Shown here: piece by piece, positions 8,667-17,674 of the stretch
How the letters are laid out: the number at the start of each line of letters is the position of its first letter
How positions within the stretch are numbered: position 1 is the stretch's first letter
Assembly (NCBI GenBank): GCA_964494205.1
Contig: CAZBRD010000006.1
Coordinates: 199,492 to 263,491, forward strand
Source: JBBTCX01 sp964494205
Lineage (GTDB): Bacteria; Planctomycetota; Phycisphaerae; UBA1845
Direction: 5' to 3'
DNA: 64,000 bases
Program-made: the position numbers and the translations under genes
The notes under the pieces: generated by a model
Told to the model about the DNA's origin: nothing
Databases searched by the model: none
The model's input: only the letters and a program-made list of their open reading frames with translations

Positions 8667-10091
8667 GTGCTATTGACCATTACGACAACTCGCTCGCCAG
8701 CCACTGACTTCGGCTATTTGCTGCACAAGCATCCCGATCGATGTCAGATGTTCGATGCATCATTCGGCAAGGTTCACGTTTTCTATCCCGAGGCCAACGA
8801 GGCCATTTGCACGGTGGCGATGCTGCTCGACGTTGATCCGGTTGGGCTGGCGCGGCGAAGGCGCGGGCCCGGCGGAGATGGATTCGCTCTGCATCAATAT
8901 GTAAATGACCGCCCTTATGTGGCTTCCTCGTTCATGAGCGTAGCCATCAATCGTGTGTTCGGATCGGCGATGGGCGGCCGATGCGACAAGAAACCGGAAC
9001 TGACCGAGCAAGCGTGGCCATGGCTCGTGCGGTTGAGTGTGTTGCCGTGTCGCGGCGGCGACGGGCTGCTTCGCAAGTTGTTTGAGCCGCTCGGTTATGA
9101 GATTGCCGCTGAGCGGTGTGCCCTGGATGAGCGATTTCCCGAATGGGGCGAGAGTTCGTATTTTCACGTGATGCTGCGTGGCACCCATCGACTTCAGGAT
9201 TTGTTGTCGCATCTGTATGTGTTGATTCCTGTGCTCGACGACGAGAAACACTATTGGATCGGTGAAGATGAGGTTGAGAAACTGGTGCGGATGGGCGAAG
9301 GGTGGCTCGCCGGACATTCTGAAAAGGAGCTGATTGTCCGGAGATATTTGAAACACAAGGGGACATTGACTCGCGCCGCGCTGGCACAACTCAATGATGA
9401 AGGCGCTGTTGATTCGGATAGTGCGGATGAGGAGCAGTCACGAGCTGAGGTTGCGCTTGAAGAGCCCATCCGGCTGCACGATCAGCGAATGACGGTTGTT
9501 GCGAACTTGGTGGCTGAATGCGGTGCGAATAGCGTGGTCGATCTTGGATGCGGCGAGGGCAAGTTGATCCGTGAATTGCTCAAGAACAAATCGATAGAGC
9601 GGATTGTGGGAATGGATGTTTCGTTTCGGTCGCTGGAGATCGCCCGGGAGCGATTGAACGTGGAACGTATCCCCGACAAGCAGCGAAGCCGCATCGAACT
9701 GATCCACGGTTCGCTGATGTATCGTGACGCTCGCTTGGCCGGGTTTGAAGCAGCCGCGGTCGTAGAGGTCATTGAACATCTTGATCCACCGAGATTGGCT
9801 GCGTTCGAGCGGGTGGTATTCGAGTTCGCCAAACCGGGCACGGTCATCGTGACCACGCCAAACGCGGAATACAATGTCCGCTTCGCGACACTCCCTGCCG
9901 ACCGATTCCGCCACAAGGATCACCGATTTGAATGGACCCGTGCCGAGTTTCAAGCGTGGGCCAAGCGCGTGGCGGAACGGTTCGGTTACGAAGTGAGGTT
10001 CGAGGGTATTGGCGAGGAGGATGCCGAAGTAGGTTGGCCGACACAGATGGGAGTGTTCACAATTAGCCCGCTCACGCTTTCAGTTAGTTGA
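8667..10091 (+). CDS. hen1: Bacterial Hen1, 3'-terminal RNA ribose 2'-O-methyltransferase
   Basis: This 474-residue protein has the full bacterial Hen1 layout. The N-terminal domain starts MLLTITTTRSPATDFGYLLH, which in this family activates the Pnkp ligase, and the C-terminal half is a SAM methyltransferase. The SAM site is VVDLGCGEGKLIREL. The metal-binding catalytic set is E367, E370 and H371 (EVIEH), with a later histidine in FRHKDHRFEWTR. Hen1 2'-O-methylates the 3' end at an RNA break before ligation, which protects the repaired RNA from being cut again. Translation probably starts at the GTG at 8667. The gene opens the five-gene operon ending in pnkp and overlaps the next gene by four bases. 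Confidence 0.95.
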   Translation: MLLTITTTRSPATDFGYLLHKHPDRCQMFDASFGKVHVFYPEANEAICTVAMLLDVDPVGLARRRRGPGGDGFALHQYVNDRPYVASSFMSVAINRVFGSAMGGRCDKKPELTEQAWPWLVRLSVLPCRGGDGLLRKLFEPLGYEIAAERCALDERFPEWGESSYFHVMLRGTHRLQDLLSHLYVLIPVLDDEKHYWIGEDEVEKLVRMGEGWLAGHSEKELIVRRYLKHKGTLTRAALAQLNDEGAVDSDSADEEQSRAEVALEEPIRLHDQRMTVVANLVAECGANSVVDLGCGEGKLIRELLKNKSIERIVGMDVSFRSLEIARERLNVERIPDKQRSRIELIHGSLMYRDARLAGFEAAAVVEVIEHLDPPRLAAFERVVFEFAKPGTVIVTTPNAEYNVRFATLPADRFRHKDHRFEWTRAEFQAWAKRVAERFGYEVRFEGIGEEDAEVGWPTQMGVFTISPLTLSVS

Positions 10092-11029
10092 GTTCACATA
10101 TCGTGCAATTACCGAAACCGCTTCCTCCCATCCTTCCCGTCGGCACGCAAGTCGTGTCCAAGGTCGACGCACGCCCCGTTGGCGGCGGCGATGTTTGCCC
10201 CCGAGGAATCGTGGGGGTCATCGTGGCTGCACCGGTTGACGGAACTCATTCCTATCGAGTTCGATGTGCGAACGGTTTTGAGATTCTGCTGCGAAAGACT
10301 GAGATCGAAGTCCTGAGTCATTTTCAAGTGGACGGAATGCAAGAGAGTGCAGCGACATCATTGCCTGATCTGCACCAGCATGTCATCCTTCGTTGCGTCG
10401 TCGGGTCGCGGGCGTTTGGACTGGACAACGAAGCCAGCGACTCCGACATTCGCGGTGCGTACCTCGCCCCGGCTGATTTGAATTGGTCGTTGTATGGTGC
10501 ACCGGAGCAGCTGGAAAACGAGGAGCAGCAGACCTGTTTCTGGGAATTGCAGAAGTTTCTTGTGCTCGGGCTGAAAGCTAATCCCAATGTGCTGGAGTGT
10601 CTCTATTCGCCGCTGGTCGAATTCACAGCACCCTTGGGGCGCGAATTGCTCGACATGCGCGAGTGCTTTCTTTCGAAGCTCATCTACCAGACGTACAACG
10701 GCTATGTTCTTTCGCAGTTCAAGAAGATCGAAGGCGATTTGCGAAACCACGGTCAGGTGAAATGGAAGCACGCAATGCACCTGATCCGGCTCGTCCTGTC
10801 GGGCATCCACATTCTGAAGTATGGATTCTTAGCCGTGCGCGTTGATGAACACCGCGACCAGCTGCTGGCGATTCGCAACGGGCAGGTGAGCTGGGAAGAT
10901 ATCGATACGTGGCGAATGACGCTGCATGGGCAATTCGACACTGCCTTTACGAACACGACTCTTCCTGATCGACCAGATTACGAGCGCGCCAATTCCTTTC
11001 TCATCAAGGCCAGGAGAAGTGTGGTCTGA
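10088..11029 (+). CDS. RlaP-type Pol-beta-like nucleotidyltransferase, copy 1
   Basis: The TTG at 10088 overlaps the hen1 stop (TTGA). The 313-residue protein has an N-terminal stretch of about 90 residues, then the minimal nucleotidyltransferase motif GSRAFG (G106, S107) followed by SDSDIRG with metal-binding D118 and D120. This matches the RlaP family (RNA-ligase-associated Pol-beta-like proteins, Pfam PF10127), known from RNA-repair neighbourhoods. After it come NPNVLECLYSPLV and a helical region with HAMHLIRLVLSG that the next gene shares. The expected role is adding nucleotides to, or adenylylating, an RNA end during repair; the activity is inferred. The N-terminal extension (GTQVVSKVDARPVG) is absent from copy 2 and looks like a small beta-barrel. 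Confidence 0.85.
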   Translation: MSSHIVQLPKPLPPILPVGTQVVSKVDARPVGGGDVCPRGIVGVIVAAPVDGTHSYRVRCANGFEILLRKTEIEVLSHFQVDGMQESAATSLPDLHQHVILRCVVGSRAFGLDNEASDSDIRGAYLAPADLNWSLYGAPEQLENEEQQTCFWELQKFLVLGLKANPNVLECLYSPLVEFTAPLGRELLDMRECFLSKLIYQTYNGYVLSQFKKIEGDLRNHGQVKWKHAMHLIRLVLSGIHILKYGFLAVRVDEHRDQLLAIRNGQVSWEDIDTWRMTLHGQFDTAFTNTTLPDRPDYERANSFLIKARRSVV

Positions 11030-11827
11030 ATGAACGCACTCCACATTCCAACCGATACACTCAAGGGCGTTGTGCAGCAGCAGCCATACCCGCTTGTCTT
11101 CATGACGATCAGCGGCGCCCACCTGTATGGCTTTCCATCGCGCGATTCCGATTTTGACCTGCGCGGCGTACATGTGCTTCCGCTGGCTGAAGCGATAGGA
11201 ATATTGCCGAAACGCGAAACAATCGACGAGGCTCGAGACGTCGACGGACTCGAAGTGGAACTGGTGTCGCACGATGCTACCAAGTTTTTCACCCTGCTCC
11301 TGCGACGGAATGGTTATGTGTTGGAACAGCTTTATTCGCCGCTGGTGCTGCACACCACGCCCGAGCACGATGAATTGAAAGAAATCGCGAGGGGCTGCAT
11401 CACCAAACGTCACATGCACCATTACGCCGGTTTCGCACGGCGACAATGGGAACTATTTCGCAAAGAACCAATCCCGCAAATCAAGCCGCTGTTGTATGTC
11501 TACCGCGTCCTGCTGACGGGCATCCATCTAATGCGCACGGGAGAAATCGAAGCCAACCTCATTCGATTGAACGAAGTAGCACGGCTACGGCATGTGGACG
11601 AACTGATTCGCATGAAGACGGAAGGGCGTGAAAAGGAACCGCTTGCGACGAGCGATGTCGACTTCCACGAGCGCGAATATCATCGGCTGACTTCGGCGAT
11701 GGAGAGTGAGCACGCGAAGAGTCAGCTGCCTGAGCAGCCTACCGCCCGCGAAGCAATGAATGATTTGCTAGTACGGATTCGCACTGGTATCTGTTTTCCT
11801 CTAAGAGGTACCACATCGAATGCCTAA
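11030..11827 (+). CDS. RlaP-type Pol-beta-like nucleotidyltransferase, copy 2
   Basis: This gene starts at the base after the stop of copy 1 and encodes 265 residues. The nucleotidyltransferase region is SGAHLYGF followed by SDFDLRG, with D41 and D43 matching the two aspartates of copy 1. The usual Gly-Ser is Gly-Ala here (G29, A30). The downstream motifs VLEQLYSPLVL and VYRVLLTGIHLMRTG align with those of copy 1, so the two are paralogues. Copy 2 lacks the N-terminal extension. The two proteins may form a heterodimer, or one may be a regulator. That is inference. It overlaps the propeller gene by eight bases. Confidence 0.85.
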   Translation: MNALHIPTDTLKGVVQQQPYPLVFMTISGAHLYGFPSRDSDFDLRGVHVLPLAEAIGILPKRETIDEARDVDGLEVELVSHDATKFFTLLLRRNGYVLEQLYSPLVLHTTPEHDELKEIARGCITKRHMHHYAGFARRQWELFRKEPIPQIKPLLYVYRVLLTGIHLMRTGEIEANLIRLNEVARLRHVDELIRMKTEGREKEPLATSDVDFHEREYHRLTSAMESEHAKSQLPEQPTAREAMNDLLVRIRTGICFPLRGTTSNA

Positions 11828-12725
11828 CGCTAGGCCATCACCCATGGGCAGCATTTGTCACATTGCCGCTTCCTGGGACGGCGATTTTGTGGCCGTTGGC
11901 GCATTCGAACATCGAGTCGCCGTCTGGAACATTACAACAGGAAAAAAGATCAGCGAGTTCGACACCGTGCTCGACTTTGGTGGCAACCGTCTGGCGATTT
12001 GTCCAAATGGAAGGACATTGATCGCTAGCGCTTACAAAGTGCATGGAGTTTGTTGCTATGAGGCGACGACCGGCAAGCTCATTTGGCAACGCAAAGATCT
12101 CAAGAAACTTCAAAATGTGGCCATATCGACGGATAATAGGGTCGCCTATTGTGGATTCGAAATTGGCCCCGGCCGAGCACTCTCAATGGTCACCGGCGAA
12201 GATTTAGGAAGTATGCCTGACCTTAAGCAAGCGATTCCGAGTCCTTTTGAACCTTTAGTTCTCCTGGACAAGAAGAAACGTTGTACGACTGAGCTTCGCT
12301 CCTTGGACGGAGGTCATCGAAGAATCGTTCCTCGGATAGATTGGTCGATGGGTTTCGTCGCGTTCAGTCCTGACTATTTGATCACGTCTGAAAAAGGCGT
12401 GCGCTGTTTCGGGTTGCGTCCTCTAACCGAGGTGTGGCATTTCGTGCCCGAGGAAGAAACATACGCAAATGATGTCGGCTTTGACGAGCGTGATGGGTCA
12501 GTGCTGGCCATTATGGTCTCAGGCAAGAAACTTGAAAAAACCGAATTGTATCGCTTTGATCCGGCATCCGGGCGAATTCGCAAAATCTTGGACGTCGCAA
12601 CGTCAGAATACCTCAATTTCTGCAAACGGGGACGTCTGATTTTACACTGCGACGGATCGCTCATCGATACGCTAACAGGCAAATTAACAAAGAAACTAAA
12701 ATTCCCAAGACTCTCCGACGGTTGA
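11820..12725 (+). CDS. WD40/PQQ-like beta-propeller protein inside the RNA-repair operon
   Basis: The 301-residue protein consists of propeller-like repeats. Examples are GDFVAVGAFEHRVAVWNITTG, RTLIASAYKVHGVCCYEATTG, TELYRFDPASGRIRK and a closing SLIDTLTGKLTKKLKF. No signal peptide or membrane segment is present, so it is expected to be cytoplasmic. A site with AGAGG precedes the ATG at 11820, which overlaps the previous stop. The Pnkp gene follows 12 bases after its stop. The position between two RNA-repair enzymes suggests a scaffold or sensor of damage. It has no catalytic motif that I can see, and such a gene is not a standard part of Pnkp/Hen1 operons as I know them. Confidence 0.7.
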   Translation: MPNARPSPMGSICHIAASWDGDFVAVGAFEHRVAVWNITTGKKISEFDTVLDFGGNRLAICPNGRTLIASAYKVHGVCCYEATTGKLIWQRKDLKKLQNVAISTDNRVAYCGFEIGPGRALSMVTGEDLGSMPDLKQAIPSPFEPLVLLDKKKRCTTELRSLDGGHRRIVPRIDWSMGFVAFSPDYLITSEKGVRCFGLRPLTEVWHFVPEEETYANDVGFDERDGSVLAIMVSGKKLEKTELYRFDPASGRIRKILDVATSEYLNFCKRGRLILHCDGSLIDTLTGKLTKKLKFPRLSDG

Positions 12726-12737
12726 GAAAGAAGGCGT

Positions 12738-15326
12738 ATGAGTTGTTTTTCCATCCCCGAACTCTCTTTCGTCATCCTCATCGGCCCATCGGGCGCGGGG
12801 AAATCCACGTTTGCGCGCAAGCACTTCAAGGCCACCGAGATTCTTTCGTCGGATCAATGTCGCGGCATCGTGGCCGATGACGAGAACAACCAGGCGGCTA
12901 CCCAGGATGCGTTTGACGTATTGAACTTCATCGCTCGAAAACGGCTTGCGGCTGGGCGATTGACCGTGGTCGATGCGACCAATGTGCGCGAGGAAGATCG
13001 CAAATCGCTCGTCAAGCTGGCGAAGGAATTTCACTGCCTGCCGGTGGCGATCGTGTTTGATCTTCCGACGCGAGTCTGCGTTGAGCGAAACAAGAACCGG
13101 GCCGATCGCAACTTCGGCGCGGAGGTCATCGCACGGCAGCAGACGCAGCTACGCCGGGGACTGCGCGGGCTCAAACGCGAGGGCTTCAGTCATATTTATC
13201 GACTTGAATCCGTGGAGGAACTCGATTCGGCAATCGTTGAACGGACGCCGCTCTACAACAATCTCAAACACCTGACAGGTCCATTTGACATCTTTGGTGA
13301 TTTGCACGGTTGTTGTGATGAATTGGAACTGCTCTTGTCGCAATTAGGGTATTCGATGGTGGAGCGACGCGACGGTGCAGAACTCAACTGCGGCCCCCTC
13401 TATGCACACTCCGAAGGTCGAAAGGCAATCTTTCTCGGCGATCTTGGCGACCGTGGGCCGCGAGTGCTGGACTGCTTTCGGCTGGTCTTCAACATGGTGC
13501 AGACGGGGAATGCCTTCTGCGTTCCGGGGAACCATGACGCCAAATTGCTGCGCAAACTTTCCGGTCGGGATGTTCGCGTGTCGCACGGACTAGCCATGAC
13601 GCTGGCGGAGATCGACGCACTGCCGGAGGAGTGTCGTCCGACATTCACCTCGCAACTGGCTGAGTTTCTCGATTCGCTGACGAGTCACTATGTGCTCGAT
13701 GGCGGCAAGCTTGTGGTCGCGCACGCGGGCTTGAGGGAGGAGATGCACGGTCGCGGGTCGGGAAGAGTGCGCGAATTTGCCATGTATGGTGAGACGACGG
13801 GCGAGACCGACGAATTCGGCCTGCCGGTTCGATACAACTGGGCGGCGGAGTATCGCGGGCGAGCGATGGTGGTGTACGGCCACACGCCGGTGGTTGAACC
13901 GGAGTGGTTGAATCGCACGATCAACATCGACACGGGGTGCGTGTTCGGTGGGAAGCTGACGGCTTTGCGCTATCCCGAGCGAGAACTGGTTTCGATTCCG
14001 GCAGCCCGCATGTACTTCGAACCCGCGAAACCGCTGCTGCCACCGCGTGGCACTGACAATGCTCTCTCTGCCCAACATGAGCAGGACGATTTGCTCGACA
14101 TCGACGATGTCATCGGCAAACGGGTGATCGACACGCCTTTGCGAACGGTCACGATTCGAGAGGAAAACGCAGCGGCAGCGCTCGAAGCCATGAGCCGGTT
14201 TGCGATCAACCCGAAGTGGCTGATCTACCTGCCGCCCACGATGTCGCCGTCTGAAACGTCGCAGGAACCCGGATTGCTCGAGCACCCGGCTGAAGCATTT
14301 GCTTATTTTCGTCGCCAGCGGATCGAGAAAGTCATCTGCGAAGAAAAGCATATGGGCTCGCGGGCGGTGGCGATTATCTGCCGCGATGAAGAGGTGGCTG
14401 CCAAGCGGTTTGGAGTCGTTGCCGAAGGGGTCGGCGCGTGCTACACGCGAACGGGTCGGCGATTCTTCAACGACAGCAGTGTGGAGGCGGAGTTTCTGAA
14501 TCGCGTACGAGCGGCTGCGACCGCGTCGGACGCATGGGAAAAACTCCAGACGGACTGGTTGTGCCTTGATTGCGAGCTGATGCCGTGGTCTGCCAAGGCG
14601 CAGGAGTTATTGCAAAGACAGTATGCGGCTGTGGGTGCAGCCGGCAATGCAGCCCTACCGCAGGTGATCGAATTGGCGAAACGAGCCGCTCAACGTGGGA
14701 TTGATATGAGCGACCTGATCGCCCGACACGAAAGCAAGCTGGAATCCGCCAAGCTCTTCGTGGAAGCGTACCGGCGATATTGCTGGCCGGTTGCGACCGT
14801 CGCGGATTACAAGCTCGCGCCGTTTCATCTGCTCGCTTCGGAGGGTCGCGTTCATACGAACAAGAACCACGATTGGCACATGCAAACGCTAGCGGAGTTG
14901 TGCCAAGGCGATGGCGAGTTGCTACTCGCTACTCCTTTTCAAATTGTATCGCTTGACGATGAGGCAAGTGTTGCGGCTGCGACGCAGTGGTGGGTAGACT
15001 TGACCGAACGCGGCGGCGAGGGAATGGTCGTGAAGCCGCTCTCATTCATTGGCAAGGGCAAGAACGGACTCGTGCAACCAGCGCTCAAATGTCGCGGGCG
15101 AGAATACCTGCGGATTATCTATGGGCCGGACTACACATCCGACGAGCATTTGACTCGCCTGCGCGAGCGAAGTCTGTCGCACAAGCGAAATCTCGCCTTG
15201 ACCGAATTCGCACTGGGCATCGAGGCACTCGAACGGTTCGTCAGGCGCGAACCGCTTCGGCGCGTACACGAGTGCGTGTTCGGTGTCCTCGCACTTGAAA
15301 GCGAACCGGTCGATCCGAGGTTGTAA
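12738..15326 (+). CDS. pnkp: Pnkp, polynucleotide kinase-phosphatase-ligase (RNA repair)
   Basis: The 862-residue protein has the three Pnkp modules in order. The 5'-OH kinase has Walker A GPSGAGKS at residues 16-23. The binuclear metallophosphatase begins at about residue 182 (FGDLHG), then GDLGDRGP and GNHD near residue 264, and removes 2',3'-cyclic phosphate and 3'-phosphate. The C-terminal ligase has the nucleotide-binding motif EEKHMGSR, with the adenylylated lysine at K537, and a late motif GMVVKP. Length and motifs match bacterial Pnkp, which needs Hen1 to finish ligation; hen1 is the first gene of this operon. The substrate is expected to be RNA cut by ribotoxins, such as tRNA cleaved in the anticodon loop. 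Confidence 0.96.
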   Translation: MSCFSIPELSFVILIGPSGAGKSTFARKHFKATEILSSDQCRGIVADDENNQAATQDAFDVLNFIARKRLAAGRLTVVDATNVREEDRKSLVKLAKEFHCLPVAIVFDLPTRVCVERNKNRADRNFGAEVIARQQTQLRRGLRGLKREGFSHIYRLESVEELDSAIVERTPLYNNLKHLTGPFDIFGDLHGCCDELELLLSQLGYSMVERRDGAELNCGPLYAHSEGRKAIFLGDLGDRGPRVLDCFRLVFNMVQTGNAFCVPGNHDAKLLRKLSGRDVRVSHGLAMTLAEIDALPEECRPTFTSQLAEFLDSLTSHYVLDGGKLVVAHAGLREEMHGRGSGRVREFAMYGETTGETDEFGLPVRYNWAAEYRGRAMVVYGHTPVVEPEWLNRTINIDTGCVFGGKLTALRYPERELVSIPAARMYFEPAKPLLPPRGTDNALSAQHEQDDLLDIDDVIGKRVIDTPLRTVTIREENAAAALEAMSRFAINPKWLIYLPPTMSPSETSQEPGLLEHPAEAFAYFRRQRIEKVICEEKHMGSRAVAIICRDEEVAAKRFGVVAEGVGACYTRTGRRFFNDSSVEAEFLNRVRAAATASDAWEKLQTDWLCLDCELMPWSAKAQELLQRQYAAVGAAGNAALPQVIELAKRAAQRGIDMSDLIARHESKLESAKLFVEAYRRYCWPVATVADYKLAPFHLLASEGRVHTNKNHDWHMQTLAELCQGDGELLLATPFQIVSLDDEASVAAATQWWVDLTERGGEGMVVKPLSFIGKGKNGLVQPALKCRGREYLRIIYGPDYTSDEHLTRLRERSLSHKRNLALTEFALGIEALERFVRREPLRRVHECVFGVLALESEPVDPRL

Positions 15327-15340
15327 GTCTCGTGCGCGGT

Positions 15341-16879
15341 TTAGCGTGTGATCTCGACGACCGAGTTCAACTCGCCGAAGTCGTTCACTTCCACGATCGG
15401 GTTGTGTTGGTCATGGCACCAGCGGCCGTCGACGACGAGGCGGTAGCGATAGCGGCCCTTGGGAAGTCGGACGCGAGCTTCGTAGGCTCCCTCAGCCACG
15501 CGGCGCATCGGCGTGGTGTGCGGCATCCAATCGTTGAAGTCGCCGGCGAGTTGTACTTCCTCGGCTGCGGGGATGTTGCAGCGGAAGACAGCCACATCGC
15601 CCTCCTGACGAGCGCCGTAGATCTGCTCGATCTTGCGATGGATTTCGTCGTGCGATGGTTCAGCGTGCGCGCGTCGCTCGTTTGATTCGTGAATGGCGAT
15701 CGCGGGCTTCGACGGCGTGACGATGTGAACTCGACCCGGACCGTTCATCGGAGCGGGCGAGGTTGGCGTTGATCGCACGGCGTCCATGCCGATCACAGGC
15801 GTTGCGGATGTATGTCGCAAACCGTTTCCGTTTCCATTCGCGCCGTTTGTCCCGTTCGTTCCATTCGTCCCGTTGCTGTCGTTCACGGGGGCTGGGGAAT
15901 GTCGATTGACGAGGATGTTTTCGCGTGATGTCTGCTGTGTCGAAGTCGTTTGCAATGGTGCAGCCGCCGGAGCTTCCGGACGAATCTGCGATCCCATGCC
16001 GCGATCGACGAGCGTGGCTGTCGTCGCGAGCAGGCGATCGGCATCCTGCGTAAGTCGTTCCACATGCTTGAGCAATTCGACGGTCGGAACGCCGCGCGGG
16101 TCGCTGGCCAGGATTTCTCGGGCGAGCTTCTGGAAGTCCTTCGCGCCCATGCTGGCTGGTGCGAACTCGGTGATCGGTTGACCGAAACTCGCTCCCTCTT
16201 TCAGTTTCGTATTGAAGTTCACGATCGAATTGAACACGACGCCCTTGAAGCGGTTGCGAAGCTCAGCCAGGATTTCGCGGGCGAGCTTGGTGCGTACGTC
16301 GTATTGGTTCGGAAGAATCTTGACGCTCACCTCGCGGCCATGGCGTTCGCCCATCTGCTGAACGGTGCTTAGTTGCAGCGTGAGGCCGTGAAGCGAGAAG
16401 TAGCCGGTGTCGACGGGAATAACAACCACGTCAGCCGCGATGAGGCCGCTGCGCATCAGCAGGCCAAGGTGCGGCGGGCAGTCGATGACGCAATAGTCAT
16501 ATCGCTGTGAATTGGCTTCGAGCAGATCGCGGAGCATGTTGTCCGCACCCGGGCGTTCGCCGAGTTTGGATTCCAACGCCGCGAGGTTCACCCGCGACGG
16601 TGCGAGATCGAGATTCGGGGCGATCTGCCAGGTAATGCGAGATAGTTCGAGCGGTTCGCCGTCGACGCGGGACCACAAACAGTCGTGGATCGACAAGTCG
16701 ATTTGTTCATCCGGAACAGCCATGCCAAGGGCACAGTGCCCCTGCGGGTCCATGTCGACGAGGAGGACGCGACGGCCTTCCTGGGCGATGGTGGCTGAGA
16801 GGTTGATGGCGACGGTGGTTTTTCCGCAGCCGCCCTTCTGATTGGCAATGGTGATTGTGCGCACTGATGGAGCCCTCAC
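15341..16879 (-). CDS. ParA-family ATPase fused to an AMPK-type glycogen-binding domain
   Basis: The first 260 or so residues are a ParA/MinD ATPase with deviant Walker A KGGCGKTT (residues 15-22, signature lysine K15), Walker B YCVIDCPPHLG and VVIPVDTGYFSLHGL. A long unstructured linker follows, with an Asn-Gly-Thr-rich stretch near residues 333-353. The last 80 residues form an E-set carbohydrate-binding domain like that of AMPK beta/CBM48: VQLAGDFNDWMP, LPKGRYRYRLVVDG, then DQHNPIVE. No ParB partner is adjacent. ParA proteins position cargo by ATP-dependent dimerisation on DNA or membrane. The extra domain suggests the cargo is glycogen or a glycogen enzyme, which is inference. The gene converges on pnkp with 14 bases between stops. 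Confidence 0.9.
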   Translation of the reverse strand: MRAPSVRTITIANQKGGCGKTTVAINLSATIAQEGRRVLLVDMDPQGHCALGMAVPDEQIDLSIHDCLWSRVDGEPLELSRITWQIAPNLDLAPSRVNLAALESKLGERPGADNMLRDLLEANSQRYDYCVIDCPPHLGLLMRSGLIAADVVVIPVDTGYFSLHGLTLQLSTVQQMGERHGREVSVKILPNQYDVRTKLAREILAELRNRFKGVVFNSIVNFNTKLKEGASFGQPITEFAPASMGAKDFQKLAREILASDPRGVPTVELLKHVERLTQDADRLLATTATLVDRGMGSQIRPEAPAAAPLQTTSTQQTSRENILVNRHSPAPVNDSNGTNGTNGTNGANGNGNGLRHTSATPVIGMDAVRSTPTSPAPMNGPGRVHIVTPSKPAIAIHESNERRAHAEPSHDEIHRKIEQIYGARQEGDVAVFRCNIPAAEEVQLAGDFNDWMPHTTPMRRVAEGAYEARVRLPKGRYRYRLVVDGRWCHDQHNPIVEVNDFGELNSVVEITR

Positions 16880-17674
16880 GTCCGTATGAGGGAGGCGATG
16901 GAACGTTCGCCATTCGCGGGCCGCCTCCTGCCGCCCGTGAAGGTAGTACTAATCAAGAATCGAACGGATGCCCACGGTGTGGTTAACCCCGATCGATAGC
17001 TTCAACCCTCTGTGCGGGTATCGTCCGCCAGTGCTGAAAAACTTGAATGCAAACGATCAAACGCCCAAAAGTCGAAACGTCGAAAAGTCCAAACACGAAA
17101 ACCTAAAACCTAAAGCCTAAACGCCTAAATCCTGAATGCCTATATGCTTTGAGGGCGGGGCGGGTGAGGTGATGTTGGTCGTTGAGGGATGGATGGGTTG
17201 CTCGGGCGGCTGTGTTTGGAACGCTTTGCGTTTTGCGCGAGTGGCGCAAGCGTGGATCGCGGCGGACCGGAACCCGCGTGGTGTTGTCGCAAAGTGGGTG
17301 CGATCTGCTGCGCTTCTGCGCGGCGCAAGGAGAAATCGCGGCTGGGAGGCGGGAATCGAGGAATTTGAAAATGGAATTCTTTTTTCGCGCAGAATCGTGC
17401 GGCGAACCGTAGAACCTCGAATTGGTGAGCTGTTTGTTTACTAAATGCAGGCGCGCGGACAGGGCGGTCGTTGTTCGGTGTGAGGAGGGTTGATGCGTAG
17501 GCATAAGTGGCCTCCCAATTCAGTCAATTCGTAAAACAACATGAGCGCTCGCTAAGGTGTGGGAATGTTAAGCGCGACTATGAGCGGCGTACCCAAGATA
17601 GCCGCTGAGGCGGCAACCTTGCGGTGGTAGGCGGAACGACGTTGGCGTATGGGCGGGAGATTGGTGGCTTGGAT
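16880..17674. other. 795-bp gene-free region with a degenerate short-unit repeat tract
   Basis: No convincing gene is seen. Open frames on both strands reach only about 130 codons and show no domain or start signal. The region just upstream of the ParA-type gene should hold its promoter. From 17040 to 17150 there is an A-rich tract of near-repeats of AAACCTAAA, AAAGCCTAAA and AACGCCTAAA type, unlike the GC-rich surroundings. Confidence 0.5.

Noticed and set aside
15341..16879. Plasmid or chromosome partition locus suggested by the ParA-type gene
   Set aside because: No parB, parS-like sites or replication genes are near, and the fused carbohydrate-binding domain points to a different cargo.
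17103..17504. Frames on both strands in the gene-free region before the SBBP-type gene
   Set aside because: They overlap each other, lack a start signal and show no domain; their sequence is low in protein character.
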